Positions 1 through 6,826 of a stretch of 19,736 bases of DNA are shown one piece after another. The stretch is from an uncultured Collinsella sp. (GTDB lineage: Bacteria > Actinomycetota > Coriobacteriia > Coriobacteriales > Coriobacteriaceae). The DNA lies in contig CABUVF010000020.1 of assembly GCA_902494945.1 (NCBI GenBank), forward strand, positions 1 to 19,736, written 5' to 3'. The notes beneath the pieces were generated by a model. It was not told the origin of the DNA. It saw only the letters and a program-made list of their open reading frames with translations, and made no database searches. The translations under genes and the position numbers were made by a program. Within the stretch, counting starts at the first letter, position 1. Each line of letters starts with the position of its first letter.

Positions 1-76
1 GGCCAACCGCATCGAGCGCCTGGGCGAGGACGCAGCCCAGCCGCATCGTATTCACCGCAAGCTGACGCGCGACTAG
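1..76 (+). CDS. C-terminal end of an unidentified protein (5' end outside window)
   Basis: An open frame enters from the left edge (first complete codon at base 2) and ends at TAG 74-76, giving 24 residues that finish in HRIHRKLTRD. The GC-rich third positions look like real coding sequence. The fragment is too short and basic to assign to a family. Its stop codon lies three bases before the 12-bp GTTACGCGG hairpin, and it converges on the minus-strand gene that ends at 291. Confidence 0.5.
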   Translation, partial: ANRIERLGEDAAQPHRIHRKLTRD

Positions 77-79
77 ATC

Positions 80-106
80 GTTACGCGGTTTTCCAAACCG
101 CGTAAC
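80..106. repeat. 12-bp perfect hairpin, GTTACGCGG family, copy A
   Basis: The arms are GTTACGCGGTTT (80-91) and AAACCGCGTAAC (95-106) around a 3-base loop. A near-identical hairpin lies at 15668-15695, where the tenth stem pair is G:C instead of T:A, a compensating change. The block GCTCGACGCTGC (108-119) follows, and its reverse complement sits beside the other copy. No T-run follows on either strand, so this is not a standard intrinsic terminator. Confidence 0.75.
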
Positions 107-126
107 TGCTCGACGCTGCGCGGGTC

Positions 127-212
127 GCAAGCACCCCATCTTGCCGTTCAAGCCGTCGCTCGCGTACCGAAGTACGCGTCGCTCCTCTTTCACGGCAACC
201 TGGGGCACTTGC
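127..212 (-). repeat. Three-tier structured intergenic element, core copy A
   Basis: Nested complementary arms are visible. The outer stem pairs 127-138 with 201-212 (two mismatches), the middle stem is TTGCCG/CGGCAA (141-146 with 193-198), and the tip is GCGTAC/GTACGC (162-167 with 172-177). On the minus strand the tip loop is C(UUCG)G, an unusually stable RNA tetraloop, so that strand is the likelier RNA orientation. The core shares GTGAAAGAGGAG, the tip and TTGAACG with the copy at 15510-15607. A middle-stem pair is C:G here and A:T there. The role is unknown; a structured RNA or a small mobile repeat are both possible. Confidence 0.65.
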
Positions 213-250
213 GGCCCGCTCGCTGTTGGTTACGCAACATCAACAAATAA

Positions 251-286
251 AAACGGCTCAAATCCTGATTTGGATTTGAGCCGTTT
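251..286 (-). terminator. Intrinsic terminator of the 291-1586 gene
   Basis: A perfect 15-bp stem pairs 251-265 (AAACGGCTCAAATCC) with 272-286 around a 6-base loop. It starts 4 bases past the stop codon on the minus strand and runs into TTATTTG. This is a textbook rho-independent terminator. The A-rich left flank could also let it act weakly on plus-strand transcripts. Confidence 0.85.
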
Positions 287-290
287 GTCG

Positions 291-1586
291 TTACTGCTCG
301 GGTTCTTCGACTTTATCGATGGCCCAGGTGGATCCGAGACCGCCGGTGGTGTTGCGGCGGATGCGCACGGTGACTTCGTGGCGCTCGCCGGCCTGCGTGT
401 AGCGCAGGGGGAAGCTTGCGCGGTTTCGCGCGGCCTCGATGGTACCGCGCTCGCGGGCGATCCAGTAGTACTCGCCGACGATGCCGAGGGTATCGGCGCC
501 GTAGGGGAGATAGGTCGACAGCTGGTGTAGCAATGGACCGGGGCAGAAGACCTCGGTTGCGAAATCGATGGGGAAGTCCTCGGGGATGGCGGGCGCTACG
601 GGTGCGGGGGCCGGTACCATCGTCGGTGCGAAGGCCTGCTCATTGACGGGCGTCACCTCGATGACGGGCGCGGGTTCGGCGCCGAGTACTGATTCGGTGT
701 CCGCTTTCGGCATCGCCGCGGAATCTGCGGGTTCGACGATGGCAGGTGCGTCTGCGGTCGCGGTGTCGAACTCGACTTGCGGAGCGCTCTGATTCTCGAC
801 GCTCGGCTTTGCCTCGATGGGCGTGGAGGCCATGGTGGTGATGCCGGCGTTGGCGTTCTCGGGGTCATAGACGACCGTGAGCGAGATGGCGGGCTGCGGC
901 GTCTCGGGCTCCGGCGTCGGCTCGGTAGCGTCTTGATCGTCGGGCTCGTCGGGCTGATCGTTCTCGGTCTCGTCGCCAAAGACATCGCTGTTTTGGAACG
1001 CAGGCGTCTCGGATTGGTTAGCGGCTTCTTCGGTTGTCGACTTGGGAGCCTCGTTGAGCTCCGCAGTGGCTTCCTGCTCGGATATGACTTCGGGATCGGT
1101 CGTGGCGGCGATTTCGGTTTCTGCTGTTACCTCAATAGCGACTTCGATCTCTGCCTCGGGCTCGGGTTCCGGCACGGCTTCAACTATGGCTTCGGGCTCG
1201 GGGCGCTTAACGTGCTTGGGGCGCACGGCCTTCAGGTCTTTCTCGCCGCGCTTCTTCTTTTTGTAGGACTGCTTGGCGCCCTTGGCAGCCTTGGGCTTGT
1301 CCTCGCCCTTGGCAAGGGCGGCATCCCATGCCTCGTTGGCGATGACGGTGGCATACAGGCGACCGCCCTTAAAGACGGTCAGCTTAATGCAGTCGTCGAG
1401 TTCCTCGAGCAACTCGCGCGTGGACTCGAAGCCCAGGTCATAAGCAGTCATGTCACCAGCGGCGAGAGCCTCTTCGACCTGCGTCATAAACGTTTGCTTG
1501 CCGCATCCAATCGCATCGCGCAACAGGCGATACAGATAGATGTGGTTGCCCAGCGAAAGCGTGGGCCTAACTATTGTCTTGCTCAT
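291..1586 (-). CDS. Hypothetical protein: N-terminal helical/winged-helix-like domain, long Glu/Pro-rich linker, conserved C-terminal domain
   Basis: The protein has 431 residues. The ATG at 1586 is chosen over an upstream in-frame start because AAAGAGGAG sits at the right distance before it. Residues 1 to about 95 form a compact domain; the part around YDLGFESTRELLEELDDC followed by a beta-like tail resembles a LOTUS/OST-HTH winged helix, but this is only a shape-level impression. A Lys-rich patch (about 96-130) leads into roughly 200 residues rich in Glu, Pro, Ala and Thr, probably disordered and strongly acidic. The last ~95 residues are ordered and rich in aromatic and Arg residues (for example EYYWIARERG). 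No signal peptide or membrane segment is seen, so it is probably cytoplasmic. Its function is not recognised. Confidence 0.8.
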   Translation of the reverse strand: MSKTIVRPTLSLGNHIYLYRLLRDAIGCGKQTFMTQVEEALAAGDMTAYDLGFESTRELLEELDDCIKLTVFKGGRLYATVIANEAWDAALAKGEDKPKAAKGAKQSYKKKKRGEKDLKAVRPKHVKRPEPEAIVEAVPEPEPEAEIEVAIEVTAETEIAATTDPEVISEQEATAELNEAPKSTTEEAANQSETPAFQNSDVFGDETENDQPDEPDDQDATEPTPEPETPQPAISLTVVYDPENANAGITTMASTPIEAKPSVENQSAPQVEFDTATADAPAIVEPADSAAMPKADTESVLGAEPAPVIEVTPVNEQAFAPTMVPAPAPVAPAIPEDFPIDFATEVFCPGPLLHQLSTYLPYGADTLGIVGEYYWIARERGTIEAARNRASFPLRYTQAGERHEVTVRIRRNTTGGLGSTWAIDKVEEPEQ

Positions 1587-1598
1587 GGCAAATCTCCT

Positions 1599-1614
1599 CT
1601 TTACACATGTAAAG
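1599..1614. promoter_or_regulatory. Operator-like dyad before the 291-1586 gene
   Basis: CTTTACACATGTAAAG has 7-bp perfect arms around a 2-base centre. It abuts the ribosome binding site of the minus-strand gene, and a possible -10 (TAAGAT, complement of 1616-1621) lies just upstream. This position suits a repressor site or autoregulation. No regulator family is assigned and no good -35 is seen. Confidence 0.35.
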
Positions 1615-1658
1615 CATCTTACCATCGCATGGCGCTCGCCATGACGGCGCCCAAGGCA

Positions 1659-1692
1659 AACGGGCGCGAACCGCTGTCGATTCGCGCCCGTT
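1659..1692 (-). terminator. Hairpin terminator after the 1723-2673 gene
   Basis: A perfect 12-bp GC-rich stem (AACGGGCGCGAA, 1659-1670, with 1681-1692) lies 31 bases past the stop of the minus-strand membrane protein. Only a short T tract follows on that strand, so it may be a weak or factor-assisted terminator. Confidence 0.55.
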
Positions 1693-1722
1693 GTACAGGT
1701 TGCCTATCTGGGGATGCAGTGC

Positions 1723-2673
1723 CTAGTTGCCCGACGTCGTGCCTTGGCTTGAACTGTCAGATGTCGTGCCCGATGTGGTGCCACTCGAATTGCTGTTGCT
1801 GCTGTTTGCTGTGCCCGTTCCCGACGTGGTGTCGCTCGTCTGGTCGCCCGTGCTCGGCTGAGAACCGTCGGTCGTTTGGCTTGAGTCGGTCGTGCCGGAC
1901 GGCGTGCCACTGTTGGCCGTAGAGGAATCAGTGCCCTGCGATTGGTTTTGGGTGTTCGAGGACGAATTGGCAGAGGCGGAACGGTCTTGCGTGTCGTCCG
2001 TCTGTGCCTGCTGATCCTGCGACTGGGTGTTGCCATTTGCATCGCTCTCGGTCGTGCGCGACGACAGGATTGGCTCGGGACGCTCGCCCAGACCCTCACC
2101 GGCAGTGGTGATAAGGATGGCGCCGGCGCAGGCGATGACCGCGACGATGGCGATGGCGATCGAGAAGACGATGACCTTCTTTTGCGTCTGGCTGCGCTCT
2201 GCCGCGGCCTTGGCGCGCAGGCTGTTAGGGGCGACGCGCGCCGTGGTCGCGCGTCCCGCAACCTGGCGCATCTCCTGCGTGGTCGCGGCGCCACCTAGGT
2301 GCTCCTCGACATCCGGCTCAACGGGCTCGTAGGCGCCGGCAGGGTAGTCGACAGCGGCATGCGTGCCCTTGATTGCTTCGGCGCTGGCAGAGATAAAGTG
2401 GCGGTAGACCTGCGAGGACACAACGGTGATGACCGAGCTCACGGCAGCGCCAATTACTGAACCAGCGATACCAATCTTGGAAGCAAGCGCGACGCTCGTG
2501 GCGGCAGCTGCGGCGCCGGCGATGATCTGGGGAATGGAAATGTCGTCGAACAGGCCCTTTTTGGGCGCGATGGCCATAGTCTGTCCGATGGAATGGTTTT
2601 CGTGAACGCCGTTGTTGAGTGCGGCCGGTGTCATGACGCGCGTGCGCGGTGCGTCGGTGTACTTGGTTGTCAT
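1723..2673 (-). CDS. Hypothetical membrane protein with Ser/Thr/Gln-rich C-terminal tail
   Basis: The protein has 316 residues, starting at an ATG preceded by GGGAGG. Residues about 46-92 form an Ala/Gly/Val-rich hydrophobic stretch that could be a first membrane hairpin. A clear membrane segment spans about 167-190 (VIVFSIAIAIVAVIACAGAI), preceded by a basic, helical region (RAKAAAERSQTQKK), which favours an outside C-terminus. The last ~115 residues are low-complexity Ser, Thr, Gly, Asn and Gln, as in cell-wall stalks or linkers. There is no LPXTG sorting motif and no enzymatic domain. The family is not recognised. It is separated from the next minus-strand gene by a hairpin, so the two are probably separate transcripts. 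Confidence 0.8.
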   Translation of the reverse strand: MTTKYTDAPRTRVMTPAALNNGVHENHSIGQTMAIAPKKGLFDDISIPQIIAGAAAAATSVALASKIGIAGSVIGAAVSSVITVVSSQVYRHFISASAEAIKGTHAAVDYPAGAYEPVEPDVEEHLGGAATTQEMRQVAGRATTARVAPNSLRAKAAAERSQTQKKVIVFSIAIAIVAVIACAGAILITTAGEGLGERPEPILSSRTTESDANGNTQSQDQQAQTDDTQDRSASANSSSNTQNQSQGTDSSTANSGTPSGTTDSSQTTDGSQPSTGDQTSDTTSGTGTANSSNSNSSGTTSGTTSDSSSQGTTSGN

Positions 2674-2850
2674 ACGGGGTCCTCCCGGTTCGTTTAGTGC
2701 TGCGACAGGTTGTTCAGCCCTCAGGGTACCCAGTCGGTGTGAACCGGAGATGGATTCGCCCGCAACACCATCAACTCACCAAAGCGCGAAACTTCTTCTC
2801 AGGCTGATCGAATGAAGACGGGGCGAATCGTTCGGATGTCGAAAGGAAGG

Positions 2851-2880
2851 TTGACCGGATTTGAAATCCCGTGGAATAAT
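2851..2880 (+). promoter_or_regulatory. Sigma-70-type promoter for the antiterminator gene
   Basis: TTGACC (2851-2856) and AATAAT (2875-2880) are spaced by 18 bases, about 40 bases before the ATG at 2922. They lie within the 248-bp divergent gap between the 2673 and 2922 starts. No clear promoter for the minus-strand gene was found in the same gap. Confidence 0.6.
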
Positions 2881-2921
2881 CGGGCTCGCGGCGCTGTTGC
2901 TTGCGCCGGGTAGGGAGCGTC

Positions 2922-3758
2922 ATGAAAATCCTTAAGCGGATCAACAACAATACGGTTATCTGCGTAAACGCCAAGGGCCGTGAACTCGTGGCAATTGGCC
3001 GCGGTATCGGGTTTCCCAATGGCCCCGATGAGGTCACACTCGATAAGATCGAGCGAACCTTCTACGGTGTCGACTCGCGCTACCTAGCGCTGCTCGACGA
3101 GATCGATCCTCAGGTGATGGAGTTCTCCGCCCAGATTGCCGATATCGCTCGCTCCAACATCTCGCGCGAGCTCTCGGCAAACCTTCCCTTTACCATGGCT
3201 GACCATATCGCCTTTGCCATCAAACGCTGCCGCGAGCATATGTTTGTGCAGATGCCGCTCTCCTATGATGTGCAGCAGATGTACCCCATTGAGTACAAGA
3301 TCGCCAAGTTCGCGATCGAGGGCATCAATCGCGGCTTCAACGTCAAGATGCCGCGGGGGGAGGCGAGCGGTATCGCGCTCTGTATCGTCAACAGCGTGGT
3401 CGCCTCGTCTTCAAAGGCCAAATCCAATACGGTGCGTAAGGACGAGGTGATGCTCGAGAGCTTCACCAAGATTATCGAATCCGAGCTGGGGGTTTGCGTG
3501 GACCGCGACGGCTTTGACTTTTGCCGTTATGCCACGCACGTGCGCTACCTGTTAGAACGCGTGCAGACAGGAGAGCCCCTCAACACGGAGAACGGCGCGC
3601 TTTACGGACCGCTCTGCGAGCAGCATCCCGACGTGGCCGTGTGCGTCGACCGCATGGCCGCGCTTATCGAAGAGCGCTTTGACGCCGGGCTCGCCGATGA
3701 AGAGAAGGTCTACCTGATGCTCCACGTCAATCGCGTCTGCGCGGGATCTAGGTCCTAA
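2922..3758 (+). CDS. BglG/LicT-family transcriptional antiterminator
   Basis: The protein has 278 residues; the ATG at 2922 follows GGGAG and begins the typical MKILKRINNN of this family. Residues 1 to about 55 are the CAT RNA-binding domain (NNNTVICVN, GKGIGF-like GRGIGF), which binds a hairpin in leader RNA and blocks a terminator. Two PTS regulation domains follow. PRD1 has His95 and PRD2 has His206 and His268 at the usual phosphorylation positions. The second PRD1 histidine (near 159 in LicT) appears to be Cys154, in SGIALCIVN. In the family, PRD1 phosphorylation by the cognate EII is inhibitory and PRD2 phosphorylation via HPr is activating. The downstream RAT-like site and PTS permease gene are its evident targets. 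Confidence 0.92.
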   Translation: MKILKRINNNTVICVNAKGRELVAIGRGIGFPNGPDEVTLDKIERTFYGVDSRYLALLDEIDPQVMEFSAQIADIARSNISRELSANLPFTMADHIAFAIKRCREHMFVQMPLSYDVQQMYPIEYKIAKFAIEGINRGFNVKMPRGEASGIALCIVNSVVASSSKAKSNTVRKDEVMLESFTKIIESELGVCVDRDGFDFCRYATHVRYLLERVQTGEPLNTENGALYGPLCEQHPDVAVCVDRMAALIEERFDAGLADEEKVYLMLHVNRVCAGSRS

Positions 3759-3844
3759 TCGACCGCTCGCCGCTGAAGTTTGACCGTTGGCCGGTTTCGA
3801 CTTTCGTAAAAGCAACTGTTGGATGTAGTTTCATAGTCACATAA

Positions 3845-3877
3845 GGTGTTATTCGAGAAGAGCCTCGAAGCATGACG
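3845..3877 (+). promoter_or_regulatory. Putative RAT (ribonucleic antiterminator) site
   Basis: This segment starts with GGTGTTATTCGAG and ends with CTCGAAGCATGACG. The TTCGAG/CTCGAA arms and the flanking GTTA..T and A-GC-A-AC bases resemble the BglG/LicT target hairpin. It overlaps the left arm of the following terminator, so the two folds exclude each other, as expected for antitermination. The match to the classical consensus is partial. A possible -35 (TTGACC, 3780-3785) lies upstream with only a poor -10. Confidence 0.6.
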
Positions 3878-3925
3878 TAGACAGTTCCCTGTCCGCTTTG
3901 TGCTTTGGGGCTCTTCTGTTTTTGT
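3856..3925 (+). terminator. Leader terminator controlled by the antiterminator
   Basis: AGAAGAGCC (3856-3864) pairs with GGCTCTTCT (3909-3917). Inner arms AAGCA/TGCTT and GACAG/CTGTC close a long hairpin, followed by GTTTTTGTCTTC. It lies about 100 bases before the PTS start codon. Its left arm is shared with the RAT-like hairpin, so the default state should be termination. Confidence 0.75.
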
Positions 3926-4025
3926 CTTCTTCTTGCTTTTCTCGATTTGCCTCGTGTCAGGCCTGCCGTAATCGGTTCTTCGCGTGTGCGCAAACGGGAA
4001 GACAGAAAAGCAAGGGAGTTCAGCT

Positions 4026-5450
4026 ATGACTGACAATAAGAAAATCGCCGCGGACGTGCTCGAGGCCGTCGGTGGCAAGGAGAACGTGACGTTTGTTGCG
4101 CACTGTATGACGCGCCTGCGTTTTAACCTCAAAGATATCGATGCCCCCGATATCAAAGAAGTGAAGAAGATTGGCGGTGTGTTGGGTGCTCAAATCTCCG
4201 GAGGGCAGTTCCAGGTAATCGTGGGCCAAAACGTGCCCAAGGTTTATGACGAGCTCTGCAAGATCGGCGGCTTTGCCAAGCAGGACGCCATCGACGAGAA
4301 CCTTGATGCTCCTAAGCAGAAGCTCACACCTAAGGTTATTGGCAATAACATCCTCAACTACCTGTCAAGCTCCATGGTGCCTATGATCCCCGTCCTAATG
4401 TGTGCTGGCCTGTTCAAGACCGTAGCGGTGGTGCTGGGACCTACGATGGCGGGCGTGCTGTCCGACACAAGCGACCTTTATGTTCTGATGAACATGGTTT
4501 ATGACGCAGCGTTCTATTTTATCCCCATCTACCTTGGCTATAATGCGGCTAAGAACATTGGCGTAACGCCTGTCCTCGGTGCCTTTATGGGCGGCATTCT
4601 TATCGACCCGACCATGATTCAGCTTGCGACCGATGGAGCTCAGTTCTCCGTTTATGGCATTCCCTGCGTCGCCGCAAACTACACAAAGACGGTCCTTCCC
4701 ATTCTTCTGTCCGTGTGGGCGATGAGTTATATCGAGCGCTTCTTCCGCAAATATGTTCCAGATACCCTTTCAACGGTTTTCGCGCCTTTCCTTACCATGG
4801 TCGTCGCTGTTCCTGTGTCTCTCTGCGCTCTCGCCCCTGTTGGTTCATGGGCCGGTAATGCCCTCGCCGCCGGTTTTGAGTTCCTTGGTACTTCCGGTGG
4901 TATCGCCGCCATCCTCGGAGGAGGTATTCTGGCGGGTCTTTGGTGCCCAATGATTATTACCGGCATGCATGTGGCGGTTGCGATGATTGCCATCGCTAAC
5001 TATATGACTGTGGGAACCGACAGCTTTGTTTTGGTTGCGACGGGCGTTAGCCTTTGGGCGACCTTCGGCTGCGAGGTGGCGACCTGGCTCAAGCTGCGCG
5101 ATAAAGACGAGAAGAGCATGGCATTCGGCTATTTGGTCGCAAACATTGTCGGAGGCGTCGGCGAGCCTTTCATCTACGGCATGATGCTGCGCTATCGCCG
5201 CGTGTTTGTCTGGAAGATTATCGGATCCTTTGTTGCCGGTGCGCTTGCAATCGCTCTCGGAGCCACGGTTTATACTGCCGGCGCGGCATCTAACTTCTTG
5301 GAGTTCCTCGCGTTTGCGGGCGGCGGGACCCAGAATCTCATCAACTTTGGAATCGCTGCTGGTGCAGGCTTCCTTGTGAGCGCCTTGGGCACGTATTTCC
5401 TGGGCTTTACGGCGGATGAGCTCGAGAATGGCCCCGTTTCCGAGCGTTAA
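4026..5450 (+). CDS. PTS permease EIIBC, glucoside/sucrose/trehalose type
   Basis: The protein has 474 residues; the ATG at 4026 is used because AAGGGAG precedes it. Residues 1 to about 85 are the EIIB domain with the phosphorylated Cys27 in VAHCMTRLRF. From about 105 an EIIC domain with roughly ten membrane helices follows, including the hallmark GVGEPFIYG. There is no EIIA domain, so phosphate must come from a separate EIIA, probably a glucose-type one. The permease imports and phosphorylates a sugar or glycoside; the exact substrate cannot be read from sequence. The EII would also phosphorylate PRD1 of the upstream antiterminator. A terminator follows the stop, and the hydrolase and carrier genes lie further downstream on the same strand. 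Confidence 0.92.
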   Translation: MTDNKKIAADVLEAVGGKENVTFVAHCMTRLRFNLKDIDAPDIKEVKKIGGVLGAQISGGQFQVIVGQNVPKVYDELCKIGGFAKQDAIDENLDAPKQKLTPKVIGNNILNYLSSSMVPMIPVLMCAGLFKTVAVVLGPTMAGVLSDTSDLYVLMNMVYDAAFYFIPIYLGYNAAKNIGVTPVLGAFMGGILIDPTMIQLATDGAQFSVYGIPCVAANYTKTVLPILLSVWAMSYIERFFRKYVPDTLSTVFAPFLTMVVAVPVSLCALAPVGSWAGNALAAGFEFLGTSGGIAAILGGGILAGLWCPMIITGMHVAVAMIAIANYMTVGTDSFVLVATGVSLWATFGCEVATWLKLRDKDEKSMAFGYLVANIVGGVGEPFIYGMMLRYRRVFVWKIIGSFVAGALAIALGATVYTAGAASNFLEFLAFAGGGTQNLINFGIAAGAGFLVSALGTYFLGFTADELENGPVSER

Positions 5451-5484
5451 GTTTTCTACGGCCTGCGTGTGGCAGGACGCATTG

Positions 5485-5513
5485 GAAGGGCGTCCATGAC
5501 GCCCTTCTCTTTT
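5485..5513 (+). terminator. Intrinsic terminator after the PTS gene
   Basis: GAAGGGCGTC (5485-5494) pairs perfectly with GACGCCCTTC (5498-5507) across a 3-base loop and is followed by TCTTTTTG. It lies 34 bases past the PTS stop. It probably reduces, rather than fully blocks, transcription into the next gene, for which no separate promoter was found. Confidence 0.85.
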
Positions 5514-5568
5514 TGTATTTCTATTTCCGATGTTTGGGCGGCGTGTGCCGCGAAGAGTTGGAGTTGGA

Positions 5569-6780
5569 ATGAACATAGAGTTTGGAATCTCGAAGATTGA
5601 CGTAACACCCCAGTCTCCTTGCCGCATGGGCGGCTACAACAGAAAAGGTGCCTGGACGGATGTTCTTGATCCTATTGAGGTCAACGCTAGCGCTGTCTGT
5701 GTTGATCTTGTCCCGTTTATTCTTATCGAGCTCGATTCAATAATGGTGTCGAAAGATTTTTCCCTTTCGGTCAAGAACGCCGTATCGTCAAAAACGGGCA
5801 TCGATTCGAGCAATATCGTCGTCGCATGCATTCATACCCATTCTGCACCATGCTATTTTAAGCTTGCCTACGAGGATACGTTACCTGAAACCGAATTGAC
5901 GAGTGATTTGATTGGCTTGGCTACCGAGGCGGCGGTATCTGCATGGGCGTCCAGGTCGAAGGCGACCGTATCGATGGAGATGTTAGGCATCGAGGGACTG
6001 TACGGGAATCGAAATGTTCAGGGCGGTCCGGCCGATAAACAGGTAAGTATTTTCTCGTTTGAGGACGCTCAAGGCGGTCGCCCAATTGGAAAAATGCTGT
6101 TCATATCCGCTCATCCTACCATCCTTAATGGGAAAAGCGCCGTCCTCTCTGCTGATTTGATTGGGCATGTCAGGCAGCGTTTGGAGAGGAAATATGGCTG
6201 TCCTGTACTTTGCGTCAACGGAACGTGCGGGGATGTGTCGACGCGTTTCTATCGGCAAGGGGAGGGAGTTGCCGAACTCGAGCGCACGGCTAACGAACTT
6301 TGCGCTCAAATTGAATCCAAGCGTGAGCGCGCGGCACTCAGAGTTGATACTCCGCGTTGGGGTTCTATCAGCATGAAGAGTGTCTACGATGCAAAAACAG
6401 ATCCGGACTGGATCGAGATGACCAATCGGATAGAGGCTATGGATGCGAGCCCGATGCGAGACTTTCTCCTTAAGCGGCAACAACTTAAGCTCTCGATGGG
6501 GAAAATCGAGCTTGAGCTTCCGAGCCAGTTTGCGGTAATTGGTAACTGCATTTTTATCACGATGCCATGCGATACGTGTAGCACATTAGGCTTGGATTTT
6601 AAGAGGGCGTTTAGCCAATACAACGTCTTTGTTATCGGCTATGCGAACACGTACTGCAACTACCTTGTGCCTCAGGAAGACTACGGCAAGTATTTTGAAA
6701 CCTACAACTCGCGAACGCCGCGCGGGGTTGCCGATGCGTTCGTTGCGCGAATCATTCAGGCGGTCGGTGCCGCGCTATAG
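5569..6780 (+). CDS. Cytoplasmic neutral/alkaline ceramidase-fold hydrolase
   Basis: The protein has 403 residues. The ATG at 5569 (GGAGTTGGA upstream) begins FGISKIDVTP...MGGY, the usual start of the neutral ceramidase N-terminal domain. Motifs matching the family are IHTHSAP (His89, His91, nucleophile-position Ser92), ISAHPT (a second zinc-ligand His), NGTCGDVS, and a C-terminal GYANTYCNYLVPQEDY segment carrying the family's Glu and Tyr. Classical bacterial ceramidases are secreted and longer, with an added C-terminal domain. This one has no signal peptide and is shorter, so it probably acts in the cytoplasm. Placement after a PTS permease suggests it cleaves an amide or ester in an imported, phosphorylated compound rather than ceramide. 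That substrate is inference; the fold assignment is firmer. Confidence 0.8.
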   Translation: MNIEFGISKIDVTPQSPCRMGGYNRKGAWTDVLDPIEVNASAVCVDLVPFILIELDSIMVSKDFSLSVKNAVSSKTGIDSSNIVVACIHTHSAPCYFKLAYEDTLPETELTSDLIGLATEAAVSAWASRSKATVSMEMLGIEGLYGNRNVQGGPADKQVSIFSFEDAQGGRPIGKMLFISAHPTILNGKSAVLSADLIGHVRQRLERKYGCPVLCVNGTCGDVSTRFYRQGEGVAELERTANELCAQIESKRERAALRVDTPRWGSISMKSVYDAKTDPDWIEMTNRIEAMDASPMRDFLLKRQQLKLSMGKIELELPSQFAVIGNCIFITMPCDTCSTLGLDFKRAFSQYNVFVIGYANTYCNYLVPQEDYGKYFETYNSRTPRGVADAFVARIIQAVGAAL

Positions 6781-6826
6781 ACCATCGTGGTAGATGAACC
6801 GGTCAGGATTATACGGAGCATGTATT

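Noticed and set aside
777..1922. Long plus-strand open frame (381 codons) antisense to the acidic-linker protein
   Set aside because: It mirrors the repetitive Glu/Pro/Ala codons of the minus-strand gene, runs across that gene's start and leader, and has no credible ribosome site or family motif.
5485..5513. Possible second antitermination site before the ceramidase-like gene
   Set aside because: The terminator is present, but no RAT-like sequence overlaps its left arm.
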